DNA from: Hippasteria phrygiana
Taxonomy: Eukaryota > Echinodermata > Asteroidea > Valvatida > Goniasteridae
Assembly (NCBI GenBank): GCA_037893225.1
Contig: JAZGUH010000208.1
Coordinates: 1 to 64,000, forward strand
Direction of reading: 5' to 3'
DNA: 64,000 nucleotides
Below, piece after piece: positions 34,601 through 47,020 of the stretch (positions are counted from its first letter, which is position 1; every line of letters begins with the position of its first letter). A model generated the notes under the pieces. It made no database searches, was not told where the DNA came from, and saw only the letters and a list, made by a program, of their open reading frames with translations. A program made the position numbers and the translations under genes.

Positions 34601-35800
34601 GCTATCCATACGTATAAAAGTTACTGGATTTGGTCAATATCCCATTCAATTATGAAAAGGGAAATGAGGGGCGTTCATCTGAAAATGTGACAAACGTTAA
34701 GCAGTCACAATGCAGTAAACGGAAGAACGCACACAGAGTTCACGGGAAGAAATTTGTTGCGAGGTTTGAATTTTCTCGAAGAGTTCTAACGCTGTGAAGC
34801 TGGCGATGGTCTCAAATTGTTGCGCTGGATCTAAGCTACCCATACGTATAAAAGTTACTGGATTTGGTCAATATTCCATTCAATTATGAAAAGGGAAAGG
34901 AGGGCGTTCATCTGAAAATGTGGCAAACGTTAAGCAGTCACAATGCAGTAAACGGAAGAACGCACACAGAGTTCACGGGAAGAAATTTGTTGCGAGGTTT
35001 GAATTTTCTCGAAGAGTTCTAACGCTGTGAAGCTGGCGATGGTCTTAAATTGTTGCGCTGGATCTAAGCTACCCATACGTATAAAAGTTACTGGATTTGG
35101 TCAATATCCCATTCAATTATGAAAAGGGAAAGGAGGGGCGTTCATCTGAAAATGTGGCAAACATTAAACAGTCACAATGCAGTAAACGGGAGAACGCAAA
35201 CAGAGTTCACAGGTAGAAAAGTTCTAACGCTGTAAAGCTGGCGATGGTCTCAAATTGTTGCGCTAGATCTAAGCTATCCATACGTATACAAGTTACTGGA
35301 TTTGGTCAATATCCCATTCAATTATGAAAAGGGAAATGAGGGGCGTTCATCTGAAAATGTGGCAAACGTTAAGCAGTCACAATGCAGTAAACAGGAGAAC
35401 GCACACAGAGTTCACGGGAAGACATTTGTTGCGAGGTTTGAATTTTCTTAAAGAGTTCTAACGCTCTGAAGCTGGCGATGGTCTCAAATTGTTGCGCTAG
35501 ATCTAAGCTACCCATACTTGACCAAAAATTACTGGATTTGGTCAATATCCCGTTCAATTATGAACAGGGAAAGGAGGGGCGTTCATCTGAACATTTGGCA
35601 AACGTTAAGCAGTCACAATGCAGTAAACGGGAGAACGCAAACAGAGTTCACGGGAAGAAATTTGTTGCGAGGTTTGAATTTTCTCGAAGAGTTCTAACGC
35701 TGTGAAGCTGGCGATGGTCTCAAATTGTTGCGCTGGATCTAAGCTACCCATACGTATAAAAGGTACTGGATTTGGGCAATATTCCATTCAATTATGAAAA
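28431..35800. repeat. 4153-bp tandem block duplication
   Basis: Subtype markers at 28431, 28856, 29134, 29604, 30074, 31216 and 31452 reappear at exactly +4153 (32584, 33009, 33287, 33757, 34227, 35369 and 35605). A unit of about 18 monomers was therefore duplicated in tandem with little later indel change. A further partial copy lies at +3487 for the subset 33287-35787, which reappears at 36774-39274, where the unit is three monomers shorter. Confidence 0.85.
32085..32087. other. Private 38-bp deletion across a monomer junction
   Basis: The sequence reads ctggatggggcgttc, where every other copy runs ctggatttggtcaatat... through attatgaacagggaaagga before ggggcgttc. About 38 bp, including the monomer boundary and the right half of the dyad, are missing. 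Related copies near 36240 and 43680 are intact, so the deletion is private to this block. A one- to two-base microhomology is possible at the join. Confidence 0.85.
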
Positions 35801-38800
35801 GGGAAAGGAGGGCGTTCATCTGAAAATGCGGCAAACGTTAAGCAGTCACAAGCAGTAAACGGAAGAACGCACACAGAGTTCACGGGAAGAAATTTGTTGC
35901 GAGGTTTGAATTTTCTCGAAGAGTTCTAACGCTGTGAAGCTGGCGATGGTCTTAAATTGTTGCGCTGGATCTAAGCTACCCATACGTATAAAAGTTACTG
36001 GATTTGGTCAATATCCCATTCAATTATGAAAAGGGAAAGGAGGGGCGTTCATCTGAAAATGTGGCAAACGTTAAACAGTCACAATGCAGTAAACGGGAGA
36101 ACGCACACAGAGTTCACAGGAAGAAATTTGTTGCGAGGTTTAAATTTTCTCGAAAAGTTCTAACGCTGTAAAGCTGGCGATGGTCTCAAATTGTTGCGCT
36201 AGATCTAAGCTACCCATACTTGACCAAAAATTACTGGATTTGGTCAATATCCCGTTCAATTATGAACAGGGAAAGGAGGGGCGTTCATCTGAACATTTGG
36301 CAAACGTTAAGCAGCCACAATGCAGTAAACGGGAGAACGCAAACAGAGTTCACAGGAAGAAATTTGTTGCGAGGTTTAAATTTTCTCGAAAAGTTCTAAC
36401 GCTGTAAAGCTGGCGATGGTCTCAAATTGTTGCGCTAGATCTAAGCTATCCATACGTATAAAAGTTACTGGATTTGGTCAATATCCCATTCAATTATGAA
36501 AAGGGAAATGAGGGGCGTTCATCTGAAAATGTGGCAAACGTTAAGCAGTCACAATGCAGTAAACGGAAGAACGCACACAGAGTTCACGGGAAGAAATTTG
36601 TTGCGAGGTTTGAATTTTCTCGAAGAGTTCTAACGCTCTGAAGCTGGCGATGGTCTCAAATTGTTGCGCTGGATCTAAGCTACCCATACGTATAAAAGTT
36701 ACGTGATTTGGTCAATATTCCATTCAATTATGAAAAGGGAAAGGAGGGCGTTCATCTGAAAATGTGGCAAACGTTAAGCAGTCACAATGCAGTAAACGGA
36801 AGAACGCACACAGAGTTCACGGGAAGAAATTTGTTGCGAGGTTTGAATTTTCTCGAAGAGTTCTAACGCTCTGAAGCTGGCGATGGTCTCAAATTGTTGC
36901 GCTAGATCTAAGCTACCCATACTTGACCACAAATTACTGGATTTGGTCAATATCCCGTTCAATTATGAACAGGGAAAGGAGGGGCGTTCATCTGAAAATT
37001 TGGCAAACGTTAAGCAGCCACAATGCAGTAAACGGGAGAACGCAAACAGAGTTCACTGGAAGAAATTTGTTGCGAGGTTTAAATTTTCTCGAAAAGTTCT
37101 AACGCTGTAAAGCTGGCGATGGTCTCAAATTGTTGCGCTAGATCTAAGCTATCCATACGTGTAAAAGTTACTGGATTTGGTCAATATCCCATTCAATTAT
37201 GAAAAGGGAAATGAGGGGCGTTCATCTGAAAATGTGGCAAACGTTAAGCAACCACAATGCAGTAAACAGGAGAACGCACACAGAGTTCACGGGAAGACAT
37301 TTGTTGCGAGGTTTGAATTTTCTTAAAGAGTTCTAATGCTCTGAAGCTGGCGATGGTCTCAAATTGTTGCGCTAGATCTAAGCTACCCATACTTGACCAA
37401 AAATTACTGGATTTGGTCAATATCCCGTTCAATTATGAACAGGGAAAGGAGGGGCGTTCCTCTGAACATTTGGCAAACGTTAAGCAGTCACAATGCAGTA
37501 AACGGGAGAACGCAAACAGAGTTCACGGGAAGAAATTTGTTGCGAGGTTTGAATTTTCTCGAAGAGTTCTAACGCTGTGAAGCTGGCGATGGTCTTAAAT
37601 TGTTGCGCTGGATCTAAGCTACCCATACGTATAAAAGTTACTGGATTTGGTCAATATCCCATTCAATTATGAAAAGGGAAAGGAGGGGCGTTCATCTGAA
37701 AATGTGGCAAACGTTAAACAGTCACAATGCAGTAAACGGGAGAACGCACACAGAGTTCACGGGAAGACATTTGTTGCGAGGTTTGAATTTTCTTAAAGAG
37801 TTCTAACGCTCTGAAGCTGGCGATGGTCTCAAATTGTTGCGTTAGATCTAAGCTACCCATACTTGACCAAAAATTACTGGATTTGGTCAATATCCCGTTC
37901 AATTATGAACAGGGAAAGGAGGGGCGTTCATCTCAACATTTGGCAAACGTTAAGCAGCCACAATGCAGTAAACGGGAGAACGCAAACAGAGTTCACGGGA
38001 AGAAATTTGTTGCGAGGTTTAAATTTTCTCGAAAAGTTCTAACGCTGTAAAGCTGGCGATGGTCTCAAATTGTTGCGCTAGATCTAAGCTATCCATACGT
38101 ATAAAAGTTACTGGATTTGGTCAATATCCCATTCAATTATGAAAAGGGAAATGAGGGGCGTTCATCTGAAAATGTGACAAACGTTAAGCAGTCACAATGC
38201 AGTAAACGGAAGAACGCACACAGAGTTCACGGGAAGAAATTTGTTGCGAGGTTTGAATTTTCTCGAAGAGTTCTAACGCTGTGAAGCTGGCGATGGTCTC
38301 AAATTGTTGCGCTGGATCTAAGCTACCCATACGTATAAAAGTTACTGGATTTGGTCAATATTCCATTCAATTATGAAAAGGGAAAGGAGGGCGTTCATCT
38401 GAAAATGTGGCAAACGTTAAGCAGTCACAATGCAGTAAACGGAAGAACGCACACAGAGTTCACGGGAAGAAATTTGTTGCGAGGTTTGAATTTTCTCGAA
38501 GAGTTCTAACGCTGTGAAGCTGGCGATGGTCTTAAATTGTTGCGCTGGATCTAAGCTACCCATACGTATAAAAGTTACTGGATTTGGTCAATATCCCATT
38601 CAATTATGAAAAGGGAAAGGAGGGGCGTTCATCTGAAAATGTGGCAAACATTAAACAGTCACAATGCAGTAAACGGGAGAACGCAAACAGAGTTCACAGG
38701 TAGAAAAGTTCTAACGCTGTAAAGCTGGCGATGGTCTCAAATTGTTGCGCTAGATCTAAGCTATCCATACGTATACAAGTTACTGGATTTGGTCAATATC

Positions 38801-41800
38801 CCATTCAATTATGAAAAGGGAAATGAGGGGCGTTCATCTGAAAATGTGGCAAACGTTAAGCAGTCACAATGCAGTAAACAGGAGAACGCACACAGAGTTC
38901 ACGGGAAGACATTTGTTGCGAGGTTTGAATTTTCTTAAAGAGTTCTAACGCTCTGAAGCTGGCGATGGTCTCAAATTGTTGCGCTAGATCTAAGCTACCC
39001 ATACTTGACCAAAAATTACTGGATTTGGTCAATATCCCGTTCAATTATGAACAGGGAAAGGAGGGGCGTTCATCTGAACATTTGGCAAACGTTAAGCAGT
39101 CACAATGCAGTAAACGGGAGAACGCAAACAGAGTTCACGGGAAGAAATTTGTTGCGAGGTTTGAATTTTCTCGAAGAGTTCTAACGCTGTGAAGCTGGCG
39201 ATGGTCTCAAATTGTTGCGCTGGATCTAAGCTACCCATACGTATAAAAGGTACTGGATTTGGGCAATATTCCATTCAATTATGAAAAGGGAAAGGAGGGC
39301 GTTCATCTGAAAATGCGGCAAACGTTAAGCAGTCACAAGCAGTAAACGGAAGAACGCACACAGAGTTCACGGGAAGAAATTTGTTGCGAGGTTTGAATTT
39401 TCTCGAAGAGTTCTAACGCTGTGAAGCTGGCGATGGTCTTAAATTGTTGCGCTGGATCTAAGCTACCCATACGTATAAAAGTTACTGGATTTGGTCAATA
39501 TCCCATTCAATTATGAAAAGGGAAAGGAGGGGCGTTCATCTGAAAATGTGGCAAACGTTAAACAGTCACAATGCAGTAAACGGAAGAACGCACACAGAGT
39601 TCACGGGAAGAAATTTGTTGCGAGGTTTGAATTTTCTCGAAGAGTTCTAACGCTGTGAAGCTGGCGATGGTCTCAAATTGTTGCGCTGGATCTAAGCTAC
39701 CCATACGTATAAAAGTTACTGGATTTGGTCAATATTCCATTCAATTATGAAAAGGGAAAGGAGGGCGTTCATCTGAAAATGTGGCAAACGTTAAGCAGTC
39801 ACAATGCAGTAAACGGAAGAACGCACACAGAGTTCACGGGAAGAAATTTGTTGCGAGGTTTGAATTTTCTCGAAGAGTTCTAACGCTCTGAAGCTGGCGA
39901 TGGTCTCAAATTGTTGCGCTGGATCTAAGCTACCCATACGTATAAAAGTTACGTGATTTGGTCAATATCCCATTCAATTATGAAAAGGGAAAGGAGGGGC
40001 GTTCATCTGAAAATGTGGCAAACGTTAAACAGTCACAATGCAGTAAACGGGAGAACGCACACAGAGTTCACGGGAAGACATTTGTTGCGAGGTTTGAATT
40101 TTCTTAAAGAGTTCTAACGCTCTGAAGCTGGCGATGGTCTCAAATTGTTGCGCTGGATTTAAGCTACCCATACTTGACCAAAAATTACTGGATTTGGTCA
40201 ATATCCCGTTCAATTATGAACAGGGAAAGGAGGGGCGTTCATCTTAACATTTGGCAAACGTTCAGCAGCCACAATGCAGTAAACGGGAGAACGCAAACAG
40301 AGTTCACAGGAAGAAATTTGTTGCGAGGTTTAAATTTTCTCGAAAAGTTCTAACGCTGTAAAGCTGGCGATGGTCTCAAATTGTTGCGCTAGATCTAAGC
40401 TATCCATACGTATAAAAGTTACTGGATTTGGTCAATATCCCATTCAATTATGAAAAGGGAAATGAGGGGCGTTCATCTGAAAATGTGGCAAATGTTAAGC
40501 AGTCACAATGCAGTAAACGGAAGAACGCACACAGAGTTCACGGGAAGAAATTTGTTGCGAGGTTTGAATTTTCTCGAAGAGTTCAAACGCTCTGAAGCTG
40601 GCGATGGTCTCAAATTGTTGCGCTGGATCTAAGCTACCCATACGTATAAAAGTTACGGGATTTGGTCAATATTCCATTCAATTATGAAAAGGGAAAGGAG
40701 GGCGTTCATCTGAAAATGTGGCAAACGTTAAGCAGTCACAATGCAGTAAACGGGAGAACGCACACAGAGTTCACGGGAAGACATTTGTTGCGAGGTTTGA
40801 ATTTTCTTAAAGAGTTCTAACGCTCTGAAGCTGGCGATGGTCTCAAATTGTTGCGCTAGATCTAAGCTACCCATACTTGACCACAAATTACTGGATTTGG
40901 TCAATATCCCGTTCAATTATGAACAGGGAAAGGAGGGGCGTTCATCTGAAAATTTGGCAAACATTAAGCAGCCACAATGCAGTAAACGGGAGAACGCAAA
41001 CAGAGTTCACTGGAAGAAATTTGTTGCGAGGTTTAAATTTTCTCGAAAAGTTCTAACGCTGTAAAGCTGGCGATGGTCTCAAATTGTTGCGCTAGATCTA
41101 AGCTATCCATACGTGTAAAAGTTACTGGATTTGGTCAATATCCCATTCAATTATGAAAAGGGAAATGAGGGGCGTTCATCTGAAAATGTGGCAAACGTTA
41201 AGCAACCACAATGCAGTAAACAGGAGAACGCACACAGAGTTCACGGGAAGACATTTGTTGCGAGGTTTGAATTTTCTTAAAGAGTTCTAATGCTCTGAAG
41301 CTGGCGATGGTCTCAAATTGTTGCGCTAGATCTAAGCTACCCATACTTGACCAAAAATTACTGGATTTGGTCAATATCCCGTTCAATTATGAACAGGGAA
41401 AGGAGGGGCGTTCCTCTGAACATTTGGCAAACGTTAAGCAGTCACAATGCAGTAAACGGGAGAACGCAAACAGAGTTCACGGGAAGAAATTTGTTGCGAG
41501 GTTTGAATTTTCTCGAAGAGTTCTAACGCTGTGAAGCTGGCGATGGTCTTAAATTGTTGCGCTGGATCTAAGCTACCCATACGTATAAAAGTTACTGGAT
41601 TTGGTCAATATCCCATTCAATTATGAAAAGGGAAAGGAGGGGCGTTCATCTGAAAATGTGGCAAACGTTAAACAGTCACAATGCAGTAAACGGGAGAACG
41701 CACACAGAGTTCACGGGAAGACATTTGTTGCGAGGTTTGAATTTTCTTAAAGAGTTCTAACGCTCTGAAGCTGGCGATGGTCTCAAATTGTTGCGTTAGA

Positions 41801-44800
41801 TCTAAGCTACCCATACTTGACCAAAAATTACTGGATTTGGTCAATATCCCGTTCAATTATGAACAGGGAAAGGAGGGGCGTTCATCTCAACATTTGGCAA
41901 ACGTTAAGCAGCCACAATGCAGTAAACGGGAGAACGCAAACAGAGTTCACGGGAAGAAATTTGTTGCGAGGTTTAAATTTTCTCGAAAAGTTCTAACGCT
42001 GTAAAGCTGGCGATGGTCTCAAATTGTTGCGCTAGATCTAAGCTATCCATACGTATAAAAGTTACTGGATTTGGTCAATATCCCATTCAATTATGAAAAG
42101 GGAAATGAGGGGCGTTCATCTGAAAATGTGACAAACGTTAAGCAGTCACAATGCAGTAAACGGAAGAACGCACACAGAGTTCACGGGAAGAAATTTGTTG
42201 CGAGGTTTGAATTTTCTCGAAGAGTTCTAACGCTGTGAAGCTGGCGATGGTCTCAAATTGTTGCGCTGGATCTAAGCTACCCATACGTATAAAAGTTACT
42301 GGATTTGGTCAATATTCCATTCAATTATGAAAAGGGAAAGGAGGGCGTTCATCTGAAAATGTGGCAAACGTTAAGCAGTCACAATGCAGTAAACGGAAGA
42401 ACGCACACAGAGTTCACGGGAAGAAATTTGTTGCGAGGTTTGAATTTTCTCGAAGAGTTCTAACGCTGTGAAGCTGGCGATGGTCTTAAATTGTTGCGCT
42501 GGATCTAAGCTACCCATACGTATAAAAGTTACTGGATTTGGTCAATATCCCATTCAATTATGAAAAGGGAAAGGAGGGGCGTTCATCTGAAAATGTGGCA
42601 AACATTAAACAGTCACAATGCAGTAAACGGGAGAACGCAAACAGAGTTCACAGGTAGAAAAGTTCTAACGCTGTAAAGCTGGCGATGGTCTCAAATTGTT
42701 GCGCTAGATCTAAGCTATCCATACGTATACAAGTTACTGGATTTGGTCAATATCCCATTCAATTATGAAAAGGGAAATGAGGGGCGTTCATCTGAAAATG
42801 TGGCAAACGTTAAGCAGTCACAATGCAGTAAACAGGAGAACGCACACAGAGTTCACGGGAAGACATTTGTTGCGAGGTTTGAATTTTCTTAAAGAGTTCT
42901 AACGCTCTGAAGCTGGCGATGGTCTCAAATTGTTGCGCTAGATCTAAGCTACCCATACTTGACCAAAAATTACTGGATTTGGTCAATATCCCGTTCAATT
43001 ATGAACAGGGAAAGGAGGGGCGTTCATCTGAACATTTGGCAAACGTTAAGCAGTCACAATGCAGTAAACGGGAGAACGCAAACAGAGTTCACGGGAAGAA
43101 ATTTGTTGCGAGGTTTGAATTTTCTCGAAGAGTTCTAACGCTGTGAAGCTGGCGATGGTCTCAAATTGTTGCGCTGGATCTAAGCTACCCATACGTATAA
43201 AAGGTACTGGATTTGGGCAATATTCCATTCAATTATGAAAAGGGAAAGGAGGGCGTTCATCTGAAAATGCGGCAAACGTTAAGCAGTCACAAGCAGTAAA
43301 CGGAAGAACGCACACAGAGTTCACGGGAAGAAATTTGTTGCGAGGTTTGAATTTTCTCGAAGAGTTCTAACGCTGTGAAGCTGGCGATGGTCTTAAATTG
43401 TTGCGCTGGATCTAAGCTACCCATACGTATAAAAGTTACTGGATTTGGTCAATATCCCATTCAATTATGAAAAGGGAAAGGAGGGGCGTTCATCTGAAAA
43501 TGTGGCAAACGTTAAACAGTCACAATGCAGTAAACGGGAGAACGCACACAGAGTTCACAGGAAGAAATTTGTTGCGAGGTTTAAATTTTCTCGAAAAGTT
43601 CTAACGCTGTAAAGCTGGCGATGGTCTCAAATTGTTGCGCTAGATCTAAGCTACCCATACTTGACCAAAAATTACTGGATTTGGTCAATATCCCGTTCAA
43701 TTATGAACAGGGAAAGGAGGGGCGTTCATCTGAACATTTGGCAAACGTTAAGCAGCCACAATGCAGTAAACGGGAGAACGCAAACAGAGTTCACAGGAAG
43801 AAATTTGTTGCGAGGTTTAAATTTTCTCGAAAAGTTCTAACGCTGTAAAGCTGGCGATGGTCTCAAATTGTTGCGCTAGATCTAAGCTATCCATACGTAT
43901 AAAAGTTACTGGATTTGGTCAATATCCCATTCAATTATGAAAAGGGAAATGAGGGGCGTTCATCTGAAAATGTGGCAAACGTTAAGCAGTCACAATGCAG
44001 TAAACGGAAGAACGCACACAGAGTTCACGGGAAGAAATTTGTTGCGAGGTTTGAATTTTCTCGAAGAGTTCTAACGCTCTGAAGCTGGCGATGGTCTCAA
44101 ATTGTTGCGCTGGATCTAAGCTACCCATACGTATAAAAGTTACGTGATTTGGTCAATATTCCATTCAATTATGAAAAGGGAAAGGAGGGCGTTCATCTGA
44201 AAATGTGGCAAACGTTAAGCAGTCACAATGCAGTAAACGGAAGAACGCACACAGAGTTCACGGGAAGAAATTTGTTGCGAGGTTTGAATTTTCTCGAAGA
44301 GTTCTAACGCTCTGAAGCTGGCGATGGTCTCAAATTGTTGCGCTAGATCTAAGCTACCCATACTTGACCACAAATTACTGGATTTGGTCAATATCCCGTT
44401 CAATTATGAACAGGGAAAGGAGGGGCGTTCATCTGAAAATTTGGCAAACGTTAAGCAGCCACAATGCAGTAAACGGGAGAACGCAAACAGAGTTCACTGG
44501 AAGAAATTTGTTGCGAGGTTTAAATTTTCTCGAAAAGTTCTAACGCTGTAAAGCTGGCGATGGTCTCAAATTGTTGCGCTAGATCTAAGCTATCCATACG
44601 TGTAAAAGTTACTGGATTTGGTCAATATCCCATTCAATTATGAAAAGGGAAATGAGGGGCGTTCATCTGAAAATGTGGCAAACGTTAAGCAACCACAATG
44701 CAGTAAACAGGAGAACGCACACAGAGTTCACGGGAAGACATTTGTTGCGAGGTTTGAATTTTCTTAAAGAGTTCTAATGCTCTGAAGCTGGCGATGGTCT

Positions 44801-47020
44801 CAAATTGTTGCGCTAGATCTAAGCTACCCATACTTGACCAAAAATTACTGGATTTGGTCAATATCCCGTTCAATTATGAACAGGGAAAGGAGGGGCGTTC
44901 CTCTGAACATTTGGCAAACGTTAAGCAGTCACAATGCAGTAAACGGGAGAACGCAAACAGAGTTCACGGGAAGAAATTTGTTGCGAGGTTTGAATTTTCT
45001 CGAAGAGTTCTAACGCTGTGAAGCTGGCGATGGTCTTAAATTGTTGCGCTGGATCTAAGCTACCCATACGTATAAAAGTTACTGGATTTGGTCAATATCC
45101 CATTCAATTATGAAAAGGGAAAGGAGGGGCGTTCATCTGAAAATGTGGCAAACGTTAAACAGTCACAATGCAGTAAACGGGAGAACGCACACAGAGTTCA
45201 CGGGAAGACATTTGTTGCGAGGTTTGAATTTTCTTAAAGAGTTCTAACGGTCTGAAGCTGGCGATGGTCTCAAATTGTTGCGTTAGATCTAAGCTACCCA
45301 TACTTGACCAAAAATTACTGGATTTGGTCAATATCCCGTTCAATTATGAACAGGGAAAGGAGGGGCGTTCATCTCAACATTTGGCAAACGTTAAGCAGCC
45401 ACAATGCAGTAAACGGGAGAACGCAAACAGAGTTCACGGGAAGAAATTTGTTGCGAGGTTTAAATTTTCTCGAAAAGTTCTAACGCTGTAAAGCTGGCGA
45501 TGGTCTCAAATTGTTGCGCTAGATCTAAGCTATCCATACGTATAAAAGTTACTGGATTTGGTCAATATCCCATTCAATTATGAAAAGGGAAATGAGGGGC
45601 GTTCATCTGAAAATGTGACAAACGTTAAGCAGTCACAATGCAGTAAACGGAAGAACGCACACAGAGTTCACGGGAAGAAATTTGTTGCGAGGTTTGAATT
45701 TTCTCGAAGAGTTCTAACGCTGTGAAGCTGGCGATGGTCTCAAATTGTTGCGCTGGATCTAAGCTACCCATACGTATAAAAGTTACTGGATTTGGTCAAT
45801 ATTCCATTCAATTATGAAAAGGGAAAGGAGGGCGTTCATCTGAAAATGTGGCAAACGTTAAGCAGTCACAATGCAGTAAACGGAAGAACGCACACAGAGT
45901 TCACGGGAAGAAATTTGTTGCGAGGTTTGAATTTTCTCGAAGAGTTCTAACGCTGTGAAGCTGGCGATGGTCTTAAATTGTTGCGCTGGATCTAAGCTAC
46001 CCATACGTATAAAAGTTACTGGATTTGGTCAATATCCCATTCAATTATGAAAAGGGAAAGGAGGGGCGTTCATCTGAAAATGTGGCAAACATTAAACAGT
46101 CACAATGCAGTAAACGGGAGAACGCAAACAGAGTTCACAGGTAGAAAAGTTCTAACGCTGTAAAGCTGGCGATGGTCTCAAATTGTTGCGCTAGATCTAA
46201 GCTATCCATACGTATACAAGTTACTGGATTTGGTCAATATCCCATTCAATTATGAAAAGGGAAATGAGGGGCGTTCATCTGAAAATGTGGCAAACGTTAA
46301 GCAGTCACAATGCAGTAAACAGGAGAACGCACACAGAGTTCACGGGAAGACATTTGTTGCGAGGTTTGAATTTTCTTAAAGAGTTCTAACGCTCTGAAGC
46401 TGGCGATGGTCTCAAATTGTTGCGCTAGATCTAAGCTACCCATACTTGACCAAAAATTACTGGATTTGGTCAATATCCCGTTCAATTATGAACAGGGAAA
46501 GGAGGGGCGTTCATCTGAACATTTGGCAAACGTTAAGCAGTCACAATGCAGTAAACGGGAGAACGCAAACAGAGTTCACGGGAAGAAATTTGTTGCGAGG
46601 TTTGAATTTTCTCGAAGAGTTCTAACGCTGTGAAGCTGGCGATGGTCTCAAATTGTTGCGCTGGATCTAAGCTACCCATACGTATAAAAGGTACTGGATT
46701 TGGGCAATATTCCATTCAATTATGAAAAGGGAAAGGAGGGCGTTCATCTGAAAATGCGGCAAACGTTAAGCAGTCACAAGCAGTAAACGGAAGAACGCAC
46801 ACAGAGTTCACGGGAAGAAATTTGTTGCGAGGTTTGAATTTTCTCGAAGAGTTCTAACGCTGTGAAGCTGGCGATGGTCTTAAATTGTTGCGCTGGATCT
46901 AAGCTACCCATACGTATAAAAGTTACTGGATTTGGTCAATATCCCATTCAATTATGAAAAGGGAAAGGAGGGGCGTTCATCTGAAAATGTGGCAAACGTT
47001 AAACAGTCACAATGCAGTAA
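32330..47020. repeat. 7441-bp block duplication, very similar copies
   Basis: About 7.25 kb at 32330-39580 matches 39771-47020 at a constant offset of 7441 bp. The copies differ by few substitutions that I could see by eye: ggatctaag to ggatttaag near 40159, ttaagcagcc to ttcagcagcc near 40263, aaacgttaag to aaacattaag near 40972, and acgctctg to acggtctg near 45250. The left edge lies near 32330, where 32281-32330 no longer matches 39722-39771. The right edge lies near 39580, where acggaag faces acgggag. Confidence 0.85.
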
